Shown here: one piece after another, positions 34,901 to 45,500 of the stretch
Layout: the number at the start of each line of letters is the position of its first letter
How positions within the stretch are numbered: position 1 is the stretch's first letter
NCBI RefSeq assembly: GCF_047663525.1
Contig: NC_092602.1
Location: 11,281,501 to 11,345,500, forward strand
Direction: 5' to 3'
DNA: 64,000 nucleotides
DNA from: Anas platyrhynchos
Taxonomy: Eukaryota; Chordata; Aves; Anseriformes; Anatidae
Program-made: the position numbers and the translations under genes
Notes under the pieces: model-generated
What the model was told of the DNA's origin: nothing
The model's database searches: none
What the model saw: only the letters and a program-made list of their open reading frames with translations

Positions 34901-34990
34901 CTTTTTTTTCACCTTTTTTTTTTTCGTTTGTTTGTTTTTAATATATATATTTTTTTCCCCACTTTTTATCTTTTTTTTTTTTTTTCACAT
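34901..34990. repeat. T-rich tract with (TA)n core
   Basis: Several T runs of 8-15 bases are broken by a (TA)4-5 segment and short pyrimidine blocks, forming about 90 bp of poly(dT:dA) immediately beside the GOLGA3 CpG island. Confidence 0.85.
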
Positions 34991-37900
34991 ATACAGAATT
35001 TAAGGAAAACAACTGCCCCAAACCTATACTGCTAAGTGCAATTGCTTTGCCTTTTGCATCCTTCAGCAGCCGGTCTCCTCTGCATGCTGCTTTGCTGGGA
35101 CACGTTTCATTTACCTCACTAAAATTAGTTTGCTCATTCCATTGATCTTGAAGGAAGGGGTGACTAATTTCCACCAATTTCAACCCATTTCCTACTATGG
35201 TATTAACAGAAGCACCTTTGCCCCCAATCCTTCAGTGTGCTCATATTTAACTTCACATGCTAGGCATCCTGATCTCTCCTGTCTCATTCAAGTTCCTGCA
35301 GAAGTGTTAGCATTTACTGGGTTAGAGTCTGGGGAGTTCAATAAAATGTCCTGCTTATGTTGTGTTTGCAGCATTCCTGATGAGCCTTACCTCATAAATC
35401 AATCCTTAAAGGCTTTAGGATCTTTCTGACATTGGGCATCCCAGAAATCCAGTGGATACCAAGAACTGTCACATCACAGTGGTATTTCACACAACTCTTT
35501 CGTTCTGCACTTGGGTTTGTGGGCTTTACTTTTCAACTTTATTTATTTTTTTTTTTTCCCATTGATGTAAGTAGCTTATGTCTTTATATTGAGGTTGGTG
35601 GAGAGTTTATTGGTTGGGTGGATTTTACTCCTGGCATTTCTAGAGCCTCTGTATGGACTAAAATGTCAATAAATGTGGCTGGAAAAGCAAACATCTCTCT
35701 AAAAGTTCTCATCATTGCCCCTTTTCTCTGAACCTTTTAATTTTCATAATGAAAATACCTTCCAACATCATATTATCCCCCTAAATATAATTGCTGTGTA
35801 AACATACTTAGTCAGCTTTTCCAGATATGATAATCCTCTTTGCTTTTATTAACCTGCCCAAATTATCCTAAATATGAACAAGAACACACTGAGCTGTTTC
35901 TCTAGGAAGATGAGAGGCTGTCTGACTTGTAGAAGTCAGGAAGATAGTTAAACCAACACTATCAGTGAGTCTAAATTGTTTTAAGAACTCAGTTACAAAC
36001 CTGTTAACCAGGCTCCTGACACATTGCTAATGGCAGTAACTGGGTGTTTTCCTGTAAGCATTATGCAGAGGTAGCCCCCAAGGCAAGATTAGGAAGAGAA
36101 CATTACTTCACAAATGAATTCAGGAAGAGGGTTATTTGCAAGTAGAAAAGCAGGTAAGCATGGATCCAAGTGATGCTGGCAAGCGAGATGGCCAAACATA
36201 CAGATTAGATGAGCATGATCAAGAAGGGCTGTGTAGCATGCATATCAGCATAATTTTCTTAGAGAATTTATTGAATGAAATGAATGAATGAATTTACTGA
36301 ATGTGCCTTTTGCTGTTCACTAATTCACAGTCTCAGTAAAGGAGCTACACAAATATCACAAAATATACACAATATATGCAAATGTATATCATAGAATCAC
36401 AGAATCATCTAGGCTGGAAGAGATCTCCAAGATCATCTAGTCCAACCTCTGACCTAACACTAACAAGTCCTCCACTAAACCATATCACTAAGCTCTAAAT
36501 CTAAATGTCTTTTAAAGACCTTCAGGGATGGTGACTCCACCACTTCTCTGGGCAGCCCATTCCAATGCCTAACAACCCTTACAATAAAGAAGTTCTTCCT
36601 AATATTCAACCTAAACCTCCCCTGGCACAACTTGAGCCCATTACCCCTTGTCCTGTCACCAGGCACATGGAAGAATTGACCAGTCCCCACCTCGTTGCAG
36701 CCTTCTTTAAGGTACCTGTAGAGAGCGATAAAGTCACCCCTGAGCATCTAGATTGTCAGTATATTTGGATATACTCTCTTTATATTTTTTCTAACAGCAG
36801 CTATTCTGCCTTCACCAAGTACGCTTCCACATAAGATGCCAAGGACAGTGTGGTGAAGAAGACTAGAATGTCTAATCCTCATTCAATTTTTTGTTGTCTG
36901 TATTGTAAGAATATAAAAAGCAGGACTTTTGCCTCCTGCACAGAACTCAAATTAAGAATTAATGAGACACTAATGTAGTTTTTCAGTTTGAATATTTGTC
37001 TACATTTGCTTCTTTATTTTCATGCCATCTAAGACAATATATTGCTTGGGCAAATCTCCAAAGTATCTCTAATTTTACTTAGTAGTCTGCTACATGGCAC
37101 CAAGCCCCCAGCTACAAAAATAACCCCTAGTTCAGAGGCTGCCACCCAAGAACGACAAAAAGCTGCAACAGGCTTAAACAGGCTGCCTGAAGGAGAAAAA
37201 GGATTCTTCACACTGAGAGATACCTATCATCAATTAGTTTTAACACAACAATGAGGTGTCATGGTAGTTGCTTAAAACGTTGGGAAAATCATCAGGCACT
37301 AACACGAGGCCTTGAAGTGCAGAGATTCCTGTAAACTTGCGGGAGACGTGTTTGTGTGCACTGCAGTCTCTGTCTCCAGCAGAGAAAGAGCCAATGGCAT
37401 TTCCCAAAGTCTACAGAAATTCCTCTCTCTCCGAGCGCTCTTCTGTTCTCCAGACACAGAACTCAGAAGGTAGCGCACTGGTCCTTTAACCGCAGCCAGC
37501 GCAGCATTCCTCTGCCCTGCAGCACGGCTGCCTGCAAAGCTGTCCTGCCGCCTTCTCTCCAAGCAAGTTCTCTCAGGCCTTAATAGGAATTGTCTTATTT
37601 GGGAACCTACAGGGCCTTGCCCCTAAATGGGGAAGGCTGATTTATTCATCTTTGCTCTGACAAAAAATAAACAATAAAAAGAAAGAAAGAAAATGTGTTT
37701 AATGCCAAATTAAAGAAATGAGCTAATGATTAATAGGTAAAGACAGACTGTTTGCAGAGTTACCTATCCATCAGGGTATTTTAGTAGCTCATTGCAATAA
37801 TCTCGGTTGAAAACATATTTCCTCACACTGTCCCCCTGCCCTTTCTGATGCCTTAAGGGACTGGTCAAGCAAAGACCAGCAGTTCTGTTAAATTCAGAGT

Positions 37901-40900
37901 CTAGCCACAAAGAGCTGCAGAATTTCACCCTATTTGTCTTACCGTAAGGAATGTAAACATTCTCGAGGAAAGGCTGCAGCTTCTAAAATATGAGCTCTGT
38001 GTGTGTGGATGTGTCAGAACGGCACTAGCTGAAGAGGTGGGAGAGAAAGGCTCCATACTCTGCAGGAGCAGTGGGTGGCACTCTCTGCACAGCACAAAAC
38101 CCATGTGTGGAGCTTTCCAGTTCCAGTTATTATAGCTACAAACATGTTTTTTCTAAATAATTCCTTAGCAGAGATCTTGTTCTCTAACCACTGACAGCAC
38201 CACGTTCCAATTCCCTCTGCTTATTGCATACTTTTCTGCTTACATCTTTCTATTATTTGGTGTCACTCAGTCTGCAAAAACTTCATTAAAAAAGAAACCT
38301 GTGCTAACCACATATAAATAGCTCCATTACTGGCAGACTGCAATCAGGCTCAGGCGTCCAGCTCTTCTCTCCCAGCCACTCACAAAAAAAAATAATGATT
38401 TTGTATTAAACACAGTCTATGGAACTAGCACTCAGGTCTTGAGAAATGGGCTTTATTAAAGACTGCCTTAATATTTTATTTTTAGTTTTTATGTACTTAT
38501 ATGTTTTATTTATATACGTGAAATGTTTATACAGCATCCTGCCCCAACAATTTTCAGCATGTCTGTTTTAGAAGGGATAAGTATTTAAAGTGTTACTTTC
38601 CTGACTCATTGCTATAAACAGGGGAGACGCTCACATGTAACGGTGGTGTGTCTGATTTAACAACAGAACTCAGAAGGGATTTAATCAACCTCTACTCTAC
38701 ATAAAAGAAGCCTGGGAAAGTATAAAAAGCAGTGTTGTATAACAGAAGGTTTGCAGATGAGAATTCTTGCGTACAGAAAATAAACTAAGATTTAAGGCCT
38801 TGTTACTGAGAGTGTCTTGCCAATGCCCTCCTCCTGTTTAAAGCTGGATTCAGTTTGGACACACCAGCTGTTTTGAAAAACAGAAACTGCTAAGAGCTGC
38901 ATTAATTTCTGTGGGACATTCCACTATAGTGTCGCTGGGTGAGCAGGGTTAGTTTTGGTATCAGGATGCCTTACATACTTAAGGAAATGGATTCAGAAAG
39001 GTCTCCTTGCATGTATCAGAGTGTGGTGTGTGTGTAGGAATAGGATGGAAATTACTGGTTTTTAGTGGTTTTAAGCTTAGCTTTCCCACAATAAATTATT
39101 TTTGCTGTCAGCCTGCAAACAGTAAGTTGTTTTATTTTTTTTTCTCTCCTGCAAATGACTTTCCCAGCCTGCAGCTACTTGTTAAGAAAGTGTTGCCATC
39201 ACATGTAGAAATCCTAAGTACTAACTTCAATAACTTCATAAATGTCACTGTTCCACTGCAATGTAGTGTTTGCTTCAGCAGCCCAGGAGCCCCCAAAATG
39301 CCACAGTACAGTGCATGGGCTACTCCTTGGAAGGACTCACTAAAGGAGCATGGACGCCTTGCATTTTTCAACAGGTGGCTCAATGCAGGGAGCAGGACAC
39401 TTACTTTCCTAAAAATGTCTCAACGAGTGTGGAAGAAACTTGATCTTGCCTGTTGGAGGATGTGCAGAGTTGCACCTGCATCTCTTCTTCCACAGCCCAG
39501 TGGGAATGAGTACAGCTCACACCTAGGCAACTATCTGCTCCACCTGCATGCTTCACCTCATGGCTGATACCTTCAGCAGGTAATTAGACATCTTTTGGTC
39601 CTATTCTTGTGTACTGCCTGGTGTGGAAAGTTGTCCTTGCCCATGCAGAGTCCCACTGCCTGCTTACAGAGGGAGCTGACAGATATAGAACATAATCTTC
39701 ACGAAAGCTGTGGTTTGAAAGGGTCACCAATCTGAGCTGAAAATACTTTTAAGCATACTGCTATATGTTTGGTCCTGAATTCTGGGTGTTAAGTCATTGC
39801 TGAGCCATAGTGATGGAGTGTTGTGCAGGCAGGTCTCGCTAGCAAAGGGATGCCGAGATAAGAGAGCACAGACATACTAACAGAAACTCCTAGGCCAAGA
39901 ACAGAGTAAACACAAACACAAGAAATCAGCATACACTTGTGTCTGTGCTACACTTCAAGGTCTACAGCTTGGAACAGCAGCATAGCCCACACAGCAGCCT
40001 ATTTGCCTCAGAAGGATTACGGGTGCCTGCACTCAGATGACCCCTGGAAAAGAATCCAAATAACAGGGATGTAAGATCCTTAAAAAGAGAGCTGCATTGC
40101 TAGACTTGAACATGTTCCCTTTCTTTCATTTAGGTATTTTCTATATTATTTTTCCAGTCCTGTCCAAATGACAAAATAAATCACTTTTTGAATACCCTTT
40201 TCTGCCAGCTAGTCCTTGACTTATGTCCTCAACAACTGTGCATTAACAGAAGGAAACAGCAGATGGAATCTCTGTATTTGCTTCTGTCACACTGAGCCTC
40301 ATGTGGAAAAAAAAAAAGTAGATTTCTTGTTTCAGGGATTTTTGAAAGCTTAACATGCATTTATGGTGACATTGCCCTGAGATTTAACTGTGAGTGTTAA
40401 GAAAAGCAATGCGCCACAGTGCTGTGCTACAGAGACCAGACTGCCCTTCAGGCAGAAGTGTTCTGCTTGAAAAAATCCCTTTGCTCTCCACACCCCCCTC
40501 TCCTGCCAGAGATGCCAAGTGTCCTGGGCTCTGTGTTTATTCAGAATAGACATAATGTAGATACATCTGCTTTTTCAGTTGACAGGTAACTCAAAGAAAT
40601 ATCACATAGGAGAAGCAAAATGTAAATCTGAACATGAGCAATCACAGTAAACGACTGACAAGGTCATAGCCTGAGAACACCATTTACACAAAATTTGCCC
40701 TGAAAAGAAAACAGTGAAATAAGAATTGACCACAGAAAGAATTATTTGCATCTTCTGCCTTCAGTGCAAGGAAAATAAACAACCCTATTTAGCTACCAAG
40801 ATATTGTTTATGTGCCCTTCCACTGAAGGGGTATATCTGCCCTAGCAAATACAGCATGGTCCAAGAGGGGAGTGAGCAGACAGAACAGTCAGAGTCCTGT

Positions 40901-41930
40901 CCTCAATTCCTTATGAGCCTTGGGCTAATCATGTCATTATTTTCTCCAGGTGTCCCCAGTTTGTACGATAAGTGATGGCAGGCAGCTTCAGCTCAGAGGC
41001 ACTGCAAGGATTATGTGGGTATCTATTTCACCTCTTTGGAAGTTGAGCATGATTTTTACAGAAAGGATGTCAAACCTGTGGCGAGTAGCCCAGGATTCCA
41101 GATGAGCTCAGTGTCAGCGCGCAGTCAGTGCGAGACTGCTGCCTCAGTGCCTGCGCACAGCCTCTCATGCTTTCATTAAAAACTATAAATTCAAGACATT
41201 ACTTCCAATTTACACGATGAAGAGAACAATACGGAAAGTCAAATACAAAGTATATCCATGTATTTATGACAAAAATCCCTTGGTTTTCTCAGGTGTCAGT
41301 CCTCCAATTTCATGCTCACTACATGCACCTGCTTGGACCCCAACAGAAGGTGTTATCCAGGGATTTTCCACTGATGACACTGTCCTCTGAAAGCTGTGTG
41401 AATCCCTGCCTGTTGGGAAGGAGGAATTCAGGACTTGCCATGACAGTGTCCTTTGTCCAATAGGGCCAGCATGGGAATTTTCTGGGAAAGACATGACAAA
41501 CCCTGCCACAACCTGGGCTGGCAGCGTCCCCGCACACACCAGGCAGCTGGAGCCTCTGAGGGCTCCATGTGCTGCTTACCGGGGAGTGTCTGTGTCACCG
41601 AGCCACAAAAAAGCAGCTCCAAGCATAAAACCGCAGTCTTTTCACCAAAACTTTTACATTTAAAATAAACTGTTGCAACTCCTTCTACAGAGCACAGGAA
41701 TAACTGAAGCTAGCAACGTGTGCTCGCTGCCACCTGCACGGACAGAAGATGTTCTGGTTGCTGGGGCTGTGGGGCTGGCTGATGCTCACCGCAGCGAGTC
41801 TGTTACTGGAAAGGGTACAGGAGAGGTTCTGACCTGGAAAACCACAAAATGTCACGGGAACGAGGAGCCTCCCCTGCCCTGCCATGATCTCCAGAAAGGC
41901 CGAGGGGCTCCTTAGGGTGCCTGGCAGCAG
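34991..41930. other. Intergenic region between GOLGA3 and the CUB gene
   Basis: About 7 kb between two divergent promoters. One CR1 tail (36389-36751) is recognised. The plus-strand ORF at 39007-39567 (186 codons) shows no family motif, signal peptide or consistent codon pattern and I do not call it a gene. The rest is unique AT-rich DNA. Confidence 0.65.
36389..36751 (-). mobile_element. CR1 LINE 3' end
   Basis: This reverse-oriented CR1 begins with atagaatcacagaatcatc and continues through 'aggctggaagagatctccaagatcat', 'gtccaacctctgacc', 'aagaagttcttcctaatatt' and 'ttaccccttgtcctgtcacc'. It is about 360 bp and 5'-truncated. The minus-strand translation keeps remnants of the ORF2 C-terminus ([25 protein letters not shown]). 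Confidence 0.93.
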
Positions 41931-41934
41931 TCCT

Positions 41935-41977
41935 TCCCTTTCCTCCTTGGAAAGGGATTTTCCCTCCTTGGAAAGGG
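41935..41977. repeat. Inverted and direct repeat upstream of the CUB gene
   Basis: TCCCTTTCC-TCCTT-GGAAAGGGA is a 9-bp inverted repeat (arms 41935-41943 and 41949-41957). Its right half, CCTCCTTGGAAAGGG, is repeated directly 21 bp later (41942-41956 and 41963-41977). The pair lies about 480 bp upstream of the CUB gene's start codon, at the edge of the CpG island. Confidence 0.85.
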
Positions 41978-42359
41978 CCTTTCTCCCTTCTCCCCTTCCC
42001 CTGATCATTCCAGCCCGTGCTCCGGGGGCCGGCGGGGCGCACTTTGCCCCTCGTCTCCCCCCCGGCGGCGGGAGGCACTTTTCCCCGGGAGGCCGCTGGG
42101 GGAGGCTGCCCTCAGGGGCCGGGCCTCCTCCAGCCCCGGCCGTTTCCACACCCGGCGAGGACAAAAAGCTCCGGGCACCCCCCCGGGGAGCGGGGGGCTC
42201 GCAGCGGCCACCCCCGCTCCCTGCCCGGCCCCGCGCCGCGGGTGCCCCCCGGGGGAGGGCAGGGGCCGGGAGCGGCCGGGGGAGGGGGCGAGGGGCGGGG
42301 AGGCCGGGGGAGGGAGGGGGTCGCTGTCAGAGGAGCCCGCCCGGGGCACGGCACTGCTG

Positions 42360-42432
42360 AGCACGGCACGGCTCGGGGCACGGCTCCGCAAAGCCCGGCA
42401 CGGCTCGGCACGGCTCGGCTCGGCTCGGCTCC
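42360..42432 (+). repeat. GGCAC/GGCTC pentanucleotide-type repeat in the 5' leader
   Basis: Repeats of CACGGCACGG and CGGCTCGGCT type run up to the start codon at 42440, ending in four tandem CGGCT units. This lies in the probable 5' UTR and would give a very GC-rich leader. Confidence 0.85.
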
Positions 42433-42439
42433 CCGCACC

Positions 42440-42517
42440 ATGGTCCGGAGCTTCCCCGGTGCGGGGCTGGTCCTGGCGGCGGCCGCGGCGCTGTGCCTCG
42501 GCGGGGCGGGAGGCAAG
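42440..42517 (+). CDS. CUB gene exon 1 (signal peptide)
   Basis: The ATG is in a strong Kozak context (GCACCATGG). It encodes 26 residues, [20 protein letters not shown] followed by GGAGGK, a typical signal peptide with a short basic n-region and a Leu/Ala core. The donor AAG|GTAAAG follows in phase 0. The exon lies inside a CpG island, and the frame joins exactly to the CUB exon to read [12 protein letters not shown]. Confidence 0.75.
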
Positions 42518-45500
42518 GTAAAGCCCCGCGACCCCCGGCGGGACGGGGGGGGTGCCCCGGGATCGGGCTCCGGCGGGCCGGGGGGATGCGGAGCGGTGCC
42601 GGGACGAGGGGATGCGGAGCGGGGCCCCCCGGTCCCTGCCCGGCCGGCGGCGGGGGTCGGCAGCGCCTCTCGAGTCCAAAGGGCAGCGGGAGGCATGGCC
42701 CGCGTCTGGGTCGCCCTCTCTGCTTCGGGACGGCAAAGCATTGCCAGCATCTGTGCAAGCCCCGCGGTAACCGGTGTAACGGCATCGCCAGCAGAAATGG
42801 GAGCGCTCGCCCAAAAGCATCCCTAAGGAGCGGGCAGCCCGGCATAAGGGAGCCAAACCAACCGCGCTGTGCCCTGTCCCTGTGCGCTCCAGGCTTGTGC
42901 ACCTCGTCTGCAGCAGGGCTAGCAGGTGAGCCATGAACCTGGCGGCTCTCAGGACGGGGACCTTGGCATAGCTGGGAGCCACGAGGTGAGCCCCGGGGGA
43001 AGCAGAGCGGTGGTGGAAAAGGCAGAGTTGGAAGCAAAGAGCACCCCGTAACGTGGAGCAGCTGCAGAGCAAACCGTGGCTCTGGGCTTTGGGAGGGGTG
43101 AGCAGTCCTGGTCCCGCTGACACAGCGGGGACTTTTCCTGTGGACTCTGATAGGAGCAGGATTTGACACCTCTGGTAGGGATTCTTAGATCTACAAAGGA
43201 TGAGCCACTATGCTATAAAAGATATTCCATTAATGTACATCTTTTGTTACATATAAATAAGTGTGGGGGGGTTGCTTTCCCTGTGGAAAACAGCATTGTA
43301 ATTCAGCCTGATACACCAACTCCCTGCCACAGCACATATGAATACAGCAGTGACTTTGTGGTTGAAATGAAGACGTTTTATCTCACCCGGTATCCTAGGA
43401 AGATAGCTACATTGAGAACTCCTTAATTAAGCCACATTTTTGGCACTGAACTACTGAGTATTAACTTCACGAAGGTGCACACAAATCCATTGAATTGTAT
43501 GGTTGTGGATTTTCGTCTTTTATCTCTCTTTTAACTCAGAATTGCATCATGTAATCTGCAGGCTTACTCTCTCCTCTTGGGCTTGTTACTGGAGATGAAC
43601 AACTCCCTCATCCAGCTGTGTACTTAAAGTACATAACTTGATTGCTGCCCAAAGTTATTACATCCTTCCTGAGCTAGTTTTGTTCTAATTCTGCCTGGGC
43701 AGTCATGAGGCAGAACAAGTATTAGCTGTGTCGTGTGCCTTCGGGTGTGAGTTGTAATAGTGGGACACTGAATGTGTCAACAAGCTCTATTAATTTTGCT
43801 TGATTTTTTTTTTTTTCCTTTCCCTTTCTGTTTCCTAGTCAGCTTCTGTTGTTCTCTAGTTCTGAAATCAGGACTGCTTTATTTCCCATCAGACAATATC
43901 TGAACTAGTTACGTATTGACCACTGGTACCATAGAAAAGAAACTGCCTCCTTAATGAAGCAGCAGCAACCTCCCACTTACTTCCCCAGACATGACTTCTT
44001 GTCATGTCAGTTATTCTTTGGATCACATGTTGCCCATAGTCTCTAAACATGAAGGGCAATTTCTCTTGCAGAATGAAACTTAGGCACTTTCTATTGCTTA
44101 TCTTCCTAAATGTGACATTGAAATCTGTGCATTAGACATGTGTGTACATCTCTTGCTCCCTGTTTTTGTTATTTTTTTGATTAAGTTGCACTTGTTCTCC
44201 ACTTGTCAAGGACTGCACTATGCTGTGTAGGCTTCATTATTTTTATCTTTTTCTGGCTACATTCTGACAGTGTTGCTACGCTAGGAGAAAATCCCATTCT
44301 AAACTGATGGTTCAAATCTAGTTCAATTTAGCTGTTGAAAAAAGGTATTCAAAGATTTTCAAAGATTTATGAGAAATGAGTTACCTTCTGGCACAGAGTT
44401 AGCAGGTTAGCAGTACCAAAAAAAAAAAAAAAAAAAAGAAACAAAAAAAAAAAAAAAGAAAAAAAAAAGAAACTCCTTTGGAAAGAGTAAAGTCTGCTTG
44501 ATGTATGGGAGACTGAACTGCTCTTTTCATCCAGGAAGGTGGTCTCTGCCAGTCAGAGTTGAGGAACCTGGGGATGCTGTTGGGTAGCGTGGATGTTTGA
44601 AACAGGTTTTGTAGCAAAATAGAGCTCTCTCTGGAACCATTTACTAAGGACTACAGCAACATTAAAATAGGAGTTAGATCAAATGAAAGAAAATTTGGAG
44701 ATAAGGTGTATGATGTTTCCTCCTGTGTGTCTGTATCAGATGGAACAAGATGTGCAGATAAGTGGCTTGTTTATCCTGAAGGAAGAATGTAAGCCTGATG
44801 AAAGAATAACATAGTCAAAATTCCAGGTCTCTGTACGTCCATAAAATATTATCTGTTTAATCAAATCCCTATGGAGGAGGTCTCTGTGCCAGTGCCATCT
44901 TTCACCTAGTATTCTTCTGTTCACTTGCTGGCTTAAAAAAAAATCAAGCCTTTCTTTTTTTCTGTTAGGAAATCTTCAGCGATACTGACCTTTTAGTGAA
45001 AGTCCTGCTCCCGATGAGGACCATGGCAAAATTCCTGCTGGTTTCAGAGGGAGCAGGATCCTTCCCAAGATCAGTGAAGGATTAAAAAAAAATAATCAAC
45101 TACTAAAATATGCACCTCAATTAGCAAAGAATGTGGCCTGATTAGTAAAGTATGAAATTTCATCTATTAAATTCTACGGCCCCGATCAACAAAGCATGCT
45201 GCACAATTGGCAATGTATCCAGAATCTCAACTACTGTACTAGTCTCCTGCCAGATCAACCAAGCATGCAGCTGAATCAGTAAATTATGCAACTGGAGCAG
45301 CAAAATATGCACTTCTGATTGGGGAGGGAAGGACATGGAAATTCTCAAATGTTTAAAATTGCCACACAATTGGTCTGAGCATGTTACTGGTCCATGTCTG
45401 CCTTAAGAAAAGTGGAGGCAAAATAGATAAACTTTATGAAGTCTCTCCAAACAATTGAAAAGTACATCCCACAGACAGCTCAGTGCCTGACAGCAGCAGC

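Larger units (their letters stand above)
41990..42720. promoter_or_regulatory. CpG island and promoter of the CUB gene
   Basis: CpG-dense, GC-rich DNA surrounds the signal-peptide exon, with GGGCGGGG-type GC boxes around 42285-42305 and no TATA box. The last 75 bases before the ATG are a (GGCAC)/(GGCTC) pentamer-type repeat. Long ORFs on both strands here reflect composition. Confidence 0.82.

Noticed and set aside
33816-35035. Plus-strand ORFs of up to 340 codons over the GOLGA3 CpG island
   Set aside because: Composition-driven, overlapping in several frames, with no recognisable domain or splice structure.
39007-39567. 186-codon plus-strand ORF in intergenic DNA
   Set aside because: Irregular composition, includes poly-Phe from a T run, and has no family resemblance.
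42005-43169. Minus-strand ORFs of up to 372 codons opposite the CUB promoter
   Set aside because: Mirror of CpG-island composition, including Ser-Arg-Ala-Glu-Pro repeats from the pentamer repeat.
44418-44472. Possible poly(A) tail of a retrocopy
   Set aside because: The sequence on either side shows no processed-gene coding frame and no target duplication.
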